Assembly (NCBI RefSeq): GCF_051466335.1
Contig: NZ_CP195793.1
Coordinates: 1,302,001 to 1,366,000, forward strand
Direction: 5' to 3'
From: Planctomicrobium sp051466335
GTDB taxonomy: Bacteria; Planctomycetota; Planctomycetia; Planctomycetales; Planctomycetaceae
Length of the DNA: 64,000 bases
The position numbers and the translations under genes are program-made. Positions within the stretch are counted from its first letter, which is position 1. Each line of letters starts with the position of its first letter. The notes beneath the pieces were generated by a model. That model had not been told where the DNA came from. It did not search any database and saw nothing but the letters and a program-made list of their open reading frames with translations. This document shows positions 50,800 to 60,250 of this stretch, one piece after another.

Positions 50800-51903
50800 A
50801 TGCGTTCCGCCGCTCTGCAAGTGCTGTTGCTGATTGTTGCATTCATGTTGGGGGGGGCAGTTTGTGACTCTGCACGTGCTGAAAATCCCGCCAGTAAAAC
50901 AATGATGGAGATCGAGATTCTCCTTCCCGGAAAGGGAGCAAGCCCGCTGTTGGGACAGGAATGGCGACGGGTGTTCGAAGAAGTGGGAGAAGGGGTTCGA
51001 TTACGTCAGCCGATCGGTGACGAAGCCCCCAAAATCCAGGAAATTCCACGCGGCCCATTTCGGACAATTCGTCTCGTCGGTGAGCTCACTCGAGAGGGAA
51101 GTCTCGTTTTTCCGGGGAAGACGTTTAAGTCGACTCAGGCTTTGGAACTGAAAGAATGGATCGGGGAGCTGCAAACATATGGTGCGCAGGGCTCTCCGGA
51201 CGGTAAACCGATGTGGGGGCTGACGCAGGAGCAGTTTACGGGGATCTTTGAAAAGCTGAAGAAGCCCGTTGAAACGCCGCTTGTCGGCGTGTCGGTGGAT
51301 GAGGCAATCCGCGAAATCTGTCCGGATTCCGTGATGAAGGTCGCGTTTCATTCATCCGTTTCGGATGTCCCTGAAAAGCTGAAAACAGAACTCGTCGGTG
51401 ACGAAGTCAAAGGACTGGCAGCAGGGACCGCGTTAGCTTTCGTGCTTTCACAGGAGGGGCTGGGATTTCGACCGTTGCGGACTCCGACAGGAGAAATTCA
51501 GCTCACTGTGCAAATGCTGAAGGATATGAAAGACCCTTGGCCTGTTGGGTGGCCGATCGATGATAAGGTTGCTCGCGATCGACTCGTTCCGGGGGTATTC
51601 AAGAAGGTGGAAACAGGAGTCGCTGAGGCCCCTCTGACTGCCGTCGTGAACGTCATTGAAGAGCGCTCGGAGACGATCATTCTGGTTGATCGACTCTCAG
51701 CGTTGGTGCGAGGATTTGATCCCGAAGAGAAAATGGTTGCCTATCCGCGGAAGAAGACCGCCTGGATTTTGATCCTGAATCAGATTTCAGTGAACTCTTA
51801 TCTGAACGTCAATTACAGGCAGGATGAGAATTCTAAGAATTTTCTGTACCTCACCCCGTTCGAGCATTACCGGGCAAAGCCGAAGCCAGAGGCAAAGAAA
51901 TAG
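50800..51903 (+). CDS. Exported protein of unknown function
   Basis: A 367-residue protein with a signal peptide (MRSAALQVLLLIVAFMLGG, cleavage near ARAE). I do not recognise the mature domain. It is mixed alpha/beta with no cysteines in repeats, no membrane helix after the signal and no catalytic motif that I can point to; EEVGEGVRLRQP and GLGFRPLRTP are striking stretches. Towards the end TTG-initiated extension at 50797 is rejected because GGAG lies before the ATG at 50800. It is in the same direction as rpsB, 227 bases upstream. Such exported proteins without homologues are common in planctomycetes. Confidence 0.7.
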   Translation: MRSAALQVLLLIVAFMLGGAVCDSARAENPASKTMMEIEILLPGKGASPLLGQEWRRVFEEVGEGVRLRQPIGDEAPKIQEIPRGPFRTIRLVGELTREGSLVFPGKTFKSTQALELKEWIGELQTYGAQGSPDGKPMWGLTQEQFTGIFEKLKKPVETPLVGVSVDEAIREICPDSVMKVAFHSSVSDVPEKLKTELVGDEVKGLAAGTALAFVLSQEGLGFRPLRTPTGEIQLTVQMLKDMKDPWPVGWPIDDKVARDRLVPGVFKKVETGVAEAPLTAVVNVIEERSETIILVDRLSALVRGFDPEEKMVAYPRKKTAWILILNQISVNSYLNVNYRQDENSKNFLYLTPFEHYRAKPKPEAKK

Positions 51904-52039
51904 GTGTCGGATTTGCACCCTGTGGGGGAATTTGACGTCGGAGACTCAAGCCGGTACCATGTTCGACTTCCTGAAACTGACAACCTGAACAGCTTTAGGT
52001 TTTGAAGGGGAAGGCGGTCGCTGGCAATCTGCTGGCGTC

Positions 52040-52106
52040 GGTGGTGAGAGAACCACCCTTGCGAAACTGTATCCTGTAATGGCCACGGGGTTTACACCTC
52101 GGCCAT
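52040..52106 (+). promoter_or_regulatory. Hairpins in the rpsB leader, possible S2 autoregulatory site
   Basis: Two inverted repeats lie just before rpsB: GGTGGT/ACCACC (52040-52045 with 52052-52057) and a longer one from 52079 to 52106 with ATGGC/GCCAT arms and inner GGT/ACC pairing. Ribosomal protein S2 regulates its own mRNA through leader structures in other bacteria. The resemblance here is structural only. Confidence 0.35.
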
Positions 52107-52130
52107 GCACGTTCAACTGGAGAAGAGTAC

Positions 52131-52874
52131 GTGTCTGATATCGTCGTCAAAGACATTCTGGAAGCGGGTGTTCACTTCGGTCACAAGACCAGCAAGTGGA
52201 ACCCCAAAATGCGTCCGTACATCTACGGGAAGCGCAACAACATTCATATTATCGACCTCAAGGAAACTGTCCGAGGTCTGGTTCGCGCTCAGAAATACCT
52301 GCACAAAGTTGCAGCTCAGGGAAGCCTGATTCTGTTCGTTGGAACCAAGCGACAGGCTGTCGACACCGTTCGACAAGCTGCTGAGTCCTGCGGAATGCCT
52401 TACTGCACCGAGCGTTGGTTGGGCGGTATGCTGACCAACTTCCGCACAATTCGTTTCCGCCTGAAGCGATTGGAAGAGCTCGAAACTCTGGAAGCCAGCG
52501 GCGAACTCGCGACTTACTCCAAAAAGCAGCAGTCACGCCTCCGTCGTGAACTGAACAAGATTCGCCGTAACCTGGGCGGTATTCGCGAGATGAACCGATT
52601 GCCAGAAGCAATCGTCATCGTCGACCCAAGCAAAGAGAAGAACTGTATCCACGAATCCAAGATTCTGGGCATCACCACTGTTGCTCTGATCGATACCGAT
52701 TCCGATCCAGATACCGTCGACCTGCCAATTCCAGGTAACGACGACAGCATTCGCTCTATCCGCATCGTTCTGAGCTACCTGTCAGATTCGATCATCAAGG
52801 GCCGTGCAACACTGCCACAGAAGAGCGAAAAGCCAGCTGACGATGAGCCAAAAGCAATCGGCCGCATCAGCTAG
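52131..52874 (+). CDS. rpsB: 30S ribosomal protein S2
   Basis: Ribosomal small-subunit protein of 247 residues. The start is GTG (MSDIVVKDILEAGVHFGHKTSKWNP), with GGAGAAG about 5 bases upstream. Conserved S2 segments HFGHKTSKWNPKM, LGGMLTNFRTI and LIDTDSDPDTVDLPIPGND are present. Unlike most bacteria, no tsf (EF-Ts) follows; instead a terminator and convergent glucosidase gene lie downstream. Confidence 0.97.
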   Translation: MSDIVVKDILEAGVHFGHKTSKWNPKMRPYIYGKRNNIHIIDLKETVRGLVRAQKYLHKVAAQGSLILFVGTKRQAVDTVRQAAESCGMPYCTERWLGGMLTNFRTIRFRLKRLEELETLEASGELATYSKKQQSRLRRELNKIRRNLGGIREMNRLPEAIVIVDPSKEKNCIHESKILGITTVALIDTDSDPDTVDLPIPGNDDSIRSIRIVLSYLSDSIIKGRATLPQKSEKPADDEPKAIGRIS

Positions 52875-53000
52875 TCGGATTAGCATGAAGAGTTGGCGAG
52901 CTGGTGGCAATCATTGTTGATTGAAAATTGTGGTTGCCCGTTCCGTTCCAATTCCTCATGTCAGGTTCGATCACTTTTGTGATTCGCTGTGAATAACGAA

Positions 53001-53030
53001 AAACGCTCCGGATGTCCGGAGCGTTTTTTT
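53001..53030. terminator. Bidirectional rho-independent terminator of rpsB
   Basis: A near-perfect GC-rich stem (53003-53012 with 53015-53024, loop of 2-4 bases) is flanked by AAAAA on the left and eight thymines on the right. It terminates rpsB and, read backward, can terminate the convergent glucosidase gene. Confidence 0.92.
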
Positions 53031-53100
53031 TGTTGGGCCACATATTCTCTTTGACTTGGACCAATGCGACGTTTCGCCCTCGGTCGGATCATTGCGTTGC

Positions 53101-55794
53101 TTATCGGGAATTGGCGACCTTCTCAAGGAGCAGCGACACAAGCGACGTCCATCCTGTCTGATGACTCGCTCCGCACCCGCGGCCGTTGTCTCCATTGAAG
53201 TATTCATAGAACAACACGAGGTCTCGCCAGTGGGGATCGCCCGCGTATCGATCTTCGTCGCCGTGACAGGCTCTTCGCCCGTTGTCATCTGGAAGGAAGA
53301 GTTTTGTGAGGCGCGTCGCAATCTCGATGGAAACGCTTTTGAGATCCATCCAGTTCCCGGATCCGGTAGGGAACTCGACTTTGAACGTCTCGCCGTAGAA
53401 GTGGTGATACCGTTCCAGCGATTCGACGAGAAGGAAATTCAAGGGGAACCACACCGGACCGCGCCAGTTGGAGTTGCCGCCGAACAGTCCTGTTGTGGAT
53501 TCAGCAGGGGCGTAGTCGGCGATATGTTCTTCTCCGCCGACATTGCATCGAAACGGTGTGGACTGGTGATATTTGGACAACGAGCGAATCCCGTAGTCAG
53601 AGAGGAATTCGTTTTCATCCAGAATGTACTTGAGCATTCGTTCCAGTCGCTCTCGTGACGGGATCGCCAGCAGTCTCCGTTCGTGTTCCGGGTTGCCATC
53701 GACTTCGGGATCATGCTGAAGAAATGAAATGTGCGCTGCCAATTCGGGGCGATGCTCGAGAAACCAGTCAAGCCGCTTGTTGAATCCCGGGAGAGCATTG
53801 ATTTGCGATTGTTCCATCACTTCGACTGCAAACATCGGAATAATTCCGACCATCGAACGGATACGCAGCGGATGTGTCTGGCCGTCGACAGCGAGTGAGT
53901 CGTAATAGAAGCCTTCGTTGTCATCCCAAAGACCTCCGCCGCCGATGCAGTTAATGGCGTCGGTGATCTCGATGAAATGCTCGAAGAATTTAGAGGCGAT
54001 GTCTTCGTACGAACTGTCGAACGTCGCCAGTTCCATTGCCATTCCAAGCATGGTCGAGCAATAGAAGGCCATCCATGCAGTTCCGTCCGCCTGCTCCAGG
54101 TTTCCTCCGGTGGGAAGCGGCTTGGAGCGGTCGAACACTCCGATGTTATCGAGCCCGAGAAATCCGCCGGCGAAGATGTTTTTCCCTTCTGGGTCCTTGC
54201 GATTTACCCACCACGTGAAGTTCATCATGAGTTTCATGAAGACCCGCTTCAGGAAGTGGAGATCGCGTTGCCCCCGCTGAGCCGTCATCTTGTAGACCCG
54301 CCAGCAAGACCACGCATGAACCGGAGGATTCACGTCTTCGAACGCGAACTCGTAGGCCGGCATCTGCCCGTTGGGATGCATGTACCATTCTCGAAGGAAG
54401 AGGATCAGTTGATCCTTGGCGAAGTCTCCATCAACTCGCGCGAACGGCAGCATATGAAACGCAGAGTCCCAGGCTGCAAACCACGGGTACTCCCACTTGT
54501 CTGGCATGGAGAGAACATCACGACTGTAGAGATGTGTCCATTCATGGTTTCTGCCAGTCAGTCGACTCGCTGGTGGGGCGGGGGAGTCTTTGTCTCCGTG
54601 AAGCCAGTCTTCAACGACGTAGTGATAAAACTGCTTCGAGGTGAGCAAGCCAGCGTAGGACTGACGGCTGATGTGCCGCTCTGCTTCTGACATCCCCGGA
54701 GGAAGGATCTTCGAATAATATTCTTCGCATTCACGCTGCCGTGTGAGGATTGTTGCGTTGAACCTGTCTCCAAATGGCTTGGCGATTTTCAGAGATGATT
54801 TAGAAAGACGCAGGTCAATCGATTGTGTTTGATGCGCCGGGACGCTGAGGGCATAGTGCAGTGCTCCCTTTGTTCCGCACTCATTGGGATTTACCGCACT
54901 TCGATTTCCTGCGATGAGGTACTCATGAAAGGCGTCTTTGACGTAGGGAGTAGCGTTGTCCGTTCCGAATAGCCGTTGATAGTTCGTCTCGTTTTCAGTG
55001 AAAAGAAACTCAGGGTGCGTCTTCTCTGGTGACTGTCCGATCGAAAGCGTGAACTCACCGAGCGTCGGGTGGTGAGCGAGAATCTGGCTGGCCCCCTTGC
55101 GTTCCAGATTCGGCTTCGGTTCTTCAGGGGGATGTTCCTGGCTGAAACTCCAGGTGTTCCGGAACCAGAGTGATGGAAGTAAGTGTAGAACAGCTTCCTC
55201 GGGACCGCGATTCGAGACCGAGATTCGAATCAAAATATCGTCTTCGTCAGCTTTGGCGTATTCCGTGGTGACATCGAAATAGCGGCTCTCATTGAAGATT
55301 CCAGTGTCGAGTAGCTCAAACTCCGATTCTGTTCGAGATCTTTCCCGATTCACTCTGACCAGTTCATCGTAGGGAAACGCGTTTTGCGGATATTTGTAAA
55401 GTGATTTGACGTAGCTATGAGTGGGAGAGGAATCGAGGTAGTAGTACAGTTCTTTGACATCTTCTCCGTGATTCCCTTCATTGCCGTTCAGGCCGAAGAG
55501 CCGCTCTTTCAGAATAGGGTCCTTCCCATTCCATAGGGCGATCGCAAAGCAGAGACGACATTGCCGGTCAGTAAAGCCCATGAGGCCGTCTTCGCCCCAA
55601 CGATAGGCTCGGCTGCGGGCGTGATCATGCGGGAAGTAGTCCCAGCATTCACCCCAAGGAGAGTAGTCCTCGCGTACGGTGGCCCATTGGCGTTCCGAAA
55701 GATAGGGGCCCCAGCGTTTCCAGTTACCGGTTCGATTTAATGATGCCTGAAGGCGAAGCGATTCGTTGGTGCGAATGTCAGGTGTAAGGGTCAT
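53101..55794 (-). CDS. GH63-like (MGH1-type) glucosidase
   Basis: An 897-residue cytoplasmic (no signal peptide) glycoside hydrolase of the (alpha/alpha)6-barrel type. Catalytic-region motifs are AAWDSAFHMLPFARVDGDFAKDQL (near 441) and AYEFAFEDVNPP (near 483), and the C-terminal NSNWRGPVWFP (near 778); these follow bacterial proteins related to GH63 alpha-glucosidases. The first 430 residues hold the supersandwich domain (WGPYLSERQWATVREDYS). The substrate is probably an alpha-glucoside. A debranching-type enzyme gene lies 71 bases upstream on the same strand, so the pair likely degrades glycogen-like glucans or related glucosides. Confidence 0.87.
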   Translation of the reverse strand: MTLTPDIRTNESLRLQASLNRTGNWKRWGPYLSERQWATVREDYSPWGECWDYFPHDHARSRAYRWGEDGLMGFTDRQCRLCFAIALWNGKDPILKERLFGLNGNEGNHGEDVKELYYYLDSSPTHSYVKSLYKYPQNAFPYDELVRVNRERSRTESEFELLDTGIFNESRYFDVTTEYAKADEDDILIRISVSNRGPEEAVLHLLPSLWFRNTWSFSQEHPPEEPKPNLERKGASQILAHHPTLGEFTLSIGQSPEKTHPEFLFTENETNYQRLFGTDNATPYVKDAFHEYLIAGNRSAVNPNECGTKGALHYALSVPAHQTQSIDLRLSKSSLKIAKPFGDRFNATILTRQRECEEYYSKILPPGMSEAERHISRQSYAGLLTSKQFYHYVVEDWLHGDKDSPAPPASRLTGRNHEWTHLYSRDVLSMPDKWEYPWFAAWDSAFHMLPFARVDGDFAKDQLILFLREWYMHPNGQMPAYEFAFEDVNPPVHAWSCWRVYKMTAQRGQRDLHFLKRVFMKLMMNFTWWVNRKDPEGKNIFAGGFLGLDNIGVFDRSKPLPTGGNLEQADGTAWMAFYCSTMLGMAMELATFDSSYEDIASKFFEHFIEITDAINCIGGGGLWDDNEGFYYDSLAVDGQTHPLRIRSMVGIIPMFAVEVMEQSQINALPGFNKRLDWFLEHRPELAAHISFLQHDPEVDGNPEHERRLLAIPSRERLERMLKYILDENEFLSDYGIRSLSKYHQSTPFRCNVGGEEHIADYAPAESTTGLFGGNSNWRGPVWFPLNFLLVESLERYHHFYGETFKVEFPTGSGNWMDLKSVSIEIATRLTKLFLPDDNGRRACHGDEDRYAGDPHWRDLVLFYEYFNGDNGRGCGASHQTGWTSLVSLLLEKVANSR

Positions 55795-55865
55795 GATCCT
55801 TCTCGCGATTCACTTCGTGAAGCCAACAGGTTCAGCGATGACGAAGAACTGTCAATTGCGTTTGC

Positions 55866-57842
55866 TTAGTGCAATGAAACGTCTTCCCGAGTTTCTATTG
55901 AAAGAGGGCCTTCAAGCAGTCGGATCAGTTCGCCCAACGACCATGCCTGGAAGGGGCAACCGTGCAGGAGTTGACGTGTCTGCCCGTCGATGGTGGTTGG
56001 CTCAGCGTCCGCGATTTCTGAAATGTGGTTGAGCCCCGCGTCATCGAGATGGTCCAGCAGTGGTTGGATAAACCGCGTACGGGCGATCTGTTTGTTCTCG
56101 GGAGTATTTCCGTTTGTACGAAGCCAGGCCTCCACAAAACCGCCGATGAGCCAGGGCCAAACCGTTCCTTGATGGTATGCCCCGTCTCGCTCAAGCTGTC
56201 CCCCTTGATAGTAGGGGTGATAGTCAGGAGACGAAGGCGAGAGCGTTCGTAATCCCATTGGCGTGAGGAGTTGTTCCTCCACGCATTGTACGACCATTCG
56301 AGACTGGATCGCGGGAAGTAACTCCAGTGGCAGGCCACCCACTGCGAAAATCTGATTCGGGCGAATTGAGGCATCGACCTTCCCTGCGACGTGATCGACA
56401 TCGATTACGTCGTACAATGCGGAAATGTCTTCGTTCCAGAATCGACTCTGGAAACTCCCCAATGCTTTCGCAAAGAGCATCTGCCATTTAGGTTCAAAAT
56501 CACTCGCGATCGCAAGAGCATTGATCCACAGGGCCTGGATTTCGACCGGCTTTCCGATACGCGGTGTGACAACCCAGTCGCCGACTTTGGCGTCCATCCA
56601 TGTCAGTTGAACGCCCGGTTCCCCGCACTTCAGCAAGCCGTCTTTGTCTGCCTGAATGTTGTACCGGGTTCCTTCATGGAATGCTTCGATCACCGTCAAA
56701 ATTGCACTTTCAAGAAGGCTGCGTTCTTCCCTGTCGACACGCAATGAGGCAGCTTTCATCACATTGAAATAGTCGTGAATTGCGATGACGAACCAGAGTG
56801 TGGCATCGACAGAGTTGTATTCCGGAGATTGTGAGCCATCGGGAAATCGATTGGGGACCATTCCCCGATTGATCGTTCTGGCCCATGCTTTCAGGATCGA
56901 CGCAGCGAGTTCGAGTCTTCCGGTCGCAAGACAGAGACCTCGAATGGAGATGAATGTGTCTCGTCCCCAGTCGGTAAACCAGGGATAGCCTGCGATGATC
57001 GTGTCCCGATCGCCGGATTGAATCAGAAACTGATCAGCTGCTCGATGAAGCTTTGTTGAGAACTGCAGGCGTCTGGTTCGTTCCGAGCGTGCTAACAAAC
57101 TGGTGACTTCCGCGGCGGACTTTCCGTTGCTATTTAACGAATTGGGACCGCCAGCTGTGAAAATGCAGTATGCGGGGCTCTGGTCGAGGTCGAATCGAAA
57201 TGTTCCCGGTGAGGCGAGATCTTCACAGGCGTCGAGTCCTCGCTGCGCTTCAGCAGTGTAGTAAAACTGTCGATACCAAAGCGGCTCTTCATTGAACCCT
57301 CCGTTGGTCATCGCCGTGATCGACGGGACGCCGGGGTAGGGGCTCCATGTCAGTTGTTGGCCGTCACCCACGTGACCAAATCGAAAGTTTGGATTCGCTT
57401 GATGAAGCGAATGGTAGTTTCTTCCTGAAATCAAGGGACGAACTGTCAGGGTGATTCGATCTTTGACCGGAGTCAGAAGCGTCCAACTCATGACGACGGC
57501 TGTCGATCCCTTTGGGACGAAAATCTCCTGTCGGAGCTGAATCTGGTCTTCAAGGACATACGTCCAGGTTGGCCACGGGCCACTCTGGAAATCCTGAATC
57601 AGGCGTGATCCGTGTGGATGAATCACATTCGGAAGATACCGCTGAGAAGAGAGAGCAGAGACGGATCGCCCGTGAAAAAGATAGGCTTCGATTCCGTTGA
57701 CCAGAACATAGCGTAAGTTCGTATCGGGATCTGTCGCGAGTAGGAGTGCGTGATAACGACGAGTACGACGTCCTGAAATTGTCCCGGAAGCAAATCCTCC
57801 GAGGCCGTCAGTCTCAAGCCACTCGCGTTCCAGCTGCTTCAT
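55866..57842 (-). CDS. Amylo-alpha-1,6-glucosidase (glycogen debranching-type, GH133-like)
   Basis: A 658-residue enzyme with an N-terminal domain (EWLETDGLGGFASGT at the start, as in GDE_N) and a C-terminal catalytic barrel with AGYPWFTDWGRDTFISIRGL around 290 and YHQGTVWPWLIGGF near 556. Such enzymes hydrolyse alpha-1,6 branch points of glycogen. No signal peptide. It is the first of a two-gene leftward unit with the GH63-like glucosidase, and no glycogen synthesis genes are in the window. Confidence 0.9.
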   Translation of the reverse strand: MKQLEREWLETDGLGGFASGTISGRRTRRYHALLLATDPDTNLRYVLVNGIEAYLFHGRSVSALSSQRYLPNVIHPHGSRLIQDFQSGPWPTWTYVLEDQIQLRQEIFVPKGSTAVVMSWTLLTPVKDRITLTVRPLISGRNYHSLHQANPNFRFGHVGDGQQLTWSPYPGVPSITAMTNGGFNEEPLWYRQFYYTAEAQRGLDACEDLASPGTFRFDLDQSPAYCIFTAGGPNSLNSNGKSAAEVTSLLARSERTRRLQFSTKLHRAADQFLIQSGDRDTIIAGYPWFTDWGRDTFISIRGLCLATGRLELAASILKAWARTINRGMVPNRFPDGSQSPEYNSVDATLWFVIAIHDYFNVMKAASLRVDREERSLLESAILTVIEAFHEGTRYNIQADKDGLLKCGEPGVQLTWMDAKVGDWVVTPRIGKPVEIQALWINALAIASDFEPKWQMLFAKALGSFQSRFWNEDISALYDVIDVDHVAGKVDASIRPNQIFAVGGLPLELLPAIQSRMVVQCVEEQLLTPMGLRTLSPSSPDYHPYYQGGQLERDGAYHQGTVWPWLIGGFVEAWLRTNGNTPENKQIARTRFIQPLLDHLDDAGLNHISEIADAEPTTIDGQTRQLLHGCPFQAWSLGELIRLLEGPLSIETREDVSLH

Positions 57843-58071
57843 GCTATTCCCTTAACTTTTTTGAAACTGCCTGAAGAGACCTTAGTTGATTCTGCGACCC
57901 GCTTCCAAAGGAAAATACAGCAGATGTGGGGAAGTACTTTCCGCGATTCATCATAGGCTCAATTTTACCGAGGGGGCAATGAATGAGAGAATCGCTGATG
58001 GATTCGGGCTGATTTTTGGTCGGAGGAATAATCGCGGAGGTTGTCAGGATGTCGTCAGTTCAGAAAACGAC

Positions 58072-58104
58072 AAGAGTGCCTGAATCATCGATCCAGACAC
58101 TCTT
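58072..58104 (-). terminator. Hairpin after the sulfur-assimilation reductase gene
   Basis: A 7-bp stem (58072-58078 with 58098-58104) extended by CTG/CAG lies 34 bases after the stop. On the minus strand a TTTT follows some bases later. Moderately strong. Confidence 0.55.
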
Positions 58105-58137
58105 GGCTGCTTGAATTGACTTTGAAATCGATGCGAC

Positions 58138-58929
58138 TCAGATGACGAAGTCTGTTTTCTGTCCGAGCATACGATCGACGAGATCTTGCGGGAGGTCGAT
58201 CGCTGTGAGTTCGCCGGCGTCGACGTCCGTCGGGTTGATGCCGCAGTATTGTGACCACGGGCCAAGATGACGCCATCTGCCTGCACGTTTCGGCTCACCG
58301 GGAATCACCGGGGTTGTGCACCGGTTGCAGCCGATCGTGGAGTATCCTTGAGCGTGCAGCGGATTCACAATAATTGGATGGGTTGCGATATATGCTTCCA
58401 TCTCTTCGTCGCTGAAGTTGGCGAGCGGATTGATGCGAACGGTGTTCATCTCAACGTCGAGTGCCAGAATTGGACAGTCTCCACGACGTCCTCCGTCAGC
58501 GCGTCGTAAGCTTCCGATGAATGCGTCGTATTGCCCCTTCACTGCGAGCAGTGGTTCAACTTTCCGCATATGGCAACATTGAAGCTGACCTTCAACTGTC
58601 AGATACAGCACACCGTGCTTCTCGGTCTGTTCCACCATCGAGAGTTCAGGAGTCAGAGTGCGGATGCTCAGACCGTATTCCTTCTCAATACGGTCTCGGG
58701 TATCGAGCGTCTCCTGAAACATGACGCCGGTATCAACGAACAAAACTGGAATGTCCAGTTTCAGTCGTGAGATCATGTGGGAGACGATGCTTCCTGACTG
58801 CTGCATTGCGGAGAGTGTCGCGACTCGATCGCCAAAGGTTTCTTTCGCCCAACAGATCAGTTCATCGGGTGTGCGATCTTCGAATGCCTTGGCGAGCTTT
58901 GTGACCTGCGCCTGTGTCAAACGTGCCAT
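58138..58929 (-). CDS. cysH: Adenylyl-sulfate/phosphoadenylyl-sulfate reductase
   Basis: A 263-residue reductase that turns activated sulfate into sulfite with thiols as donor. Iron-sulfur cysteines Cys118-Cys119 (QCCHMRKVEPL) and Cys201, Cys204 (IGCNRCT) mark the 4Fe-4S, APS-using type. The C-terminal catalytic cysteine is Cys229 in QYCGINPTD, where the usual motif is ECGIH; the Asn after Ile is a deviation. The start at 58929 (MARLTQAQVTKLAKAF) is preferred over the open frame to 58977. It has no adjacent cysD, cysN or sir genes. Confidence 0.92.
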   Translation of the reverse strand: MARLTQAQVTKLAKAFEDRTPDELICWAKETFGDRVATLSAMQQSGSIVSHMISRLKLDIPVLFVDTGVMFQETLDTRDRIEKEYGLSIRTLTPELSMVEQTEKHGVLYLTVEGQLQCCHMRKVEPLLAVKGQYDAFIGSLRRADGGRRGDCPILALDVEMNTVRINPLANFSDEEMEAYIATHPIIVNPLHAQGYSTIGCNRCTTPVIPGEPKRAGRWRHLGPWSQYCGINPTDVDAGELTAIDLPQDLVDRMLGQKTDFVI

Positions 58930-59370
58930 TGTTTTTCCTGGGGAAAATACTCGCCTATGTGCATCCGCACGACACACATGAATTGTATCTGCAGATGTTT
59001 GTGTCGTGAATTGGATGTGATGACAAGCTCATCACGGGCGATGCGGTCCGCCAGATCGTTTTCGCCGGGAAGTACTCGACATCGTGATCGAATCTGTCTG
59101 CACGACACCAGTTGACAAGTGTAGCAATGTGTTCTTCTCTGTCACAAATCGAATTGATAGATCTAAACGATGCACTCCCATTGATGAGAAATTGGGGGGC
59201 GTTGAACGAATTGATTTCAGCGACGCTGCGAAATAGACACGTTTTTGGGTGATTGAGTGCCTCGTTGGGGTGGTCGGAAAACATGCAGCTATAGAGACAA
59301 ATAGATGTCGATTGATGGTTTTGATCGCAGAGAGATGGCGGTCGGTTTCAGATGTCGATTTAAAAGCGAG
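58930..59370. promoter_or_regulatory. Intergenic region upstream of cysH
   Basis: About 440 bases lie between the cysH start and the terminator hairpin of the next leftward gene. It should contain the cysH promoter on the minus strand. I see no gene or clear motif. Confidence 0.3.
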
Positions 59371-59404
59371 CGAGCCCGTCCAGCTCACTCGCTGATCGGG
59401 CTCG
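59371..59404 (-). terminator. Hairpin after the first lipoprotein gene
   Basis: A perfect 8-bp GC-rich stem (59371-59378 with 59397-59404) with an inner CAG/CTG pair is followed on the minus strand by CTCGCTTTTA. It lies 78 bases after the lipoprotein gene stop. Confidence 0.55.
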
Positions 59405-59482
59405 ACAATTCTGTGTCGCTAAGACGGAGCCAATTCGATCGCTCCGTAGCGAGAAGGGTGTTTTCTCGGTGCAAGCTTGGAG

Positions 59483-60193
59483 TCAGTCAGCCCACGAGAT
59501 CATTTCTCCGGTGAATCGCTCGTAGAACAGGTAGCCGATTCTTTCGCTCAGGCGTGAAAGGTATTCCGCCTGAAACGAGCTCAGACTCTGTTCTCCAGAA
59601 GGGCGTGGCACACGGGTTGGAAATTCGAAATCAAGTTCTTTGGTGAAGATGCGTTCGCCTTCTCCGGTCAGCTTTTTCTCTTCCATTTCCATTTCGACAA
59701 CGTGGACGTAAGCCTCTGTTTTTCCTCGGTACAGAGTGGTGCTGCTTCCTTCGTGGAGAGTGAATTCAGCGAGCTCAATTTCGATCACGTAATTGGCTTC
59801 AAAAGCATTTCCGATTTCAGTTGCTTTTTCCCATTCAGGATTCGCGTCGGTCCAGGCTTTGACGTAATCGGGGTGAATGACTTTGATACGATTCTGGCCG
59901 AGACGATAGGCTACCGCGGTAGCGACCTGATGATCGATTTGAGGGAACTTCCACTGAAGTTCTTTTGGCGCGAAACAAACGACCGCGACAGTGCACTCTT
60001 TTCCGACCGGGGTCATGGATTTGCCGGTTTCTTGATCGAAATCCGGTTCAATCGTCGGCGGTCCGTGCAGCAGGTAGCTGATCAGAACGAACTGGGTGCA
60101 CCCGGAGAATCCGGCGCACATCAGGGTCACCGCCAGCAGCCAACGGCACATTTTCAGCTTGCGGCGATTTGGCTGAGGTTTCGATGTCGTCAT
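59483..60193 (-). CDS. Lipoprotein of unknown function, paralogue of the adjacent gene
   Basis: A 236-residue protein with a lipoprotein signal (MCRWLLAVTLMCAGFSGC; Cys as lipobox, preceded by FSG), so likely anchored at the outer face of a membrane. The mature part is alpha/beta with VAVVCFAPKEL, ANYVIEIELAEFTLHEGSSTTLYRGKTEA. The segment containing EFTL-EGSS-TLYRGKTEA matches the neighbouring gene's EKFTYLEGTSSNFYRGNASG, so the two are tandem paralogues. Function unknown. Confidence 0.72.
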   Translation of the reverse strand: MTTSKPQPNRRKLKMCRWLLAVTLMCAGFSGCTQFVLISYLLHGPPTIEPDFDQETGKSMTPVGKECTVAVVCFAPKELQWKFPQIDHQVATAVAYRLGQNRIKVIHPDYVKAWTDANPEWEKATEIGNAFEANYVIEIELAEFTLHEGSSTTLYRGKTEAYVHVVEMEMEEKKLTGEGERIFTKELDFEFPTRVPRPSGEQSLSSFQAEYLSRLSERIGYLFYERFTGEMISWAD

Positions 60194-60250
60194 GACAGGT
60201 TCCGGATTTCAGGCTGGGCGTGAACTGAAGAGGGCCGTGAGGTCGAGATT

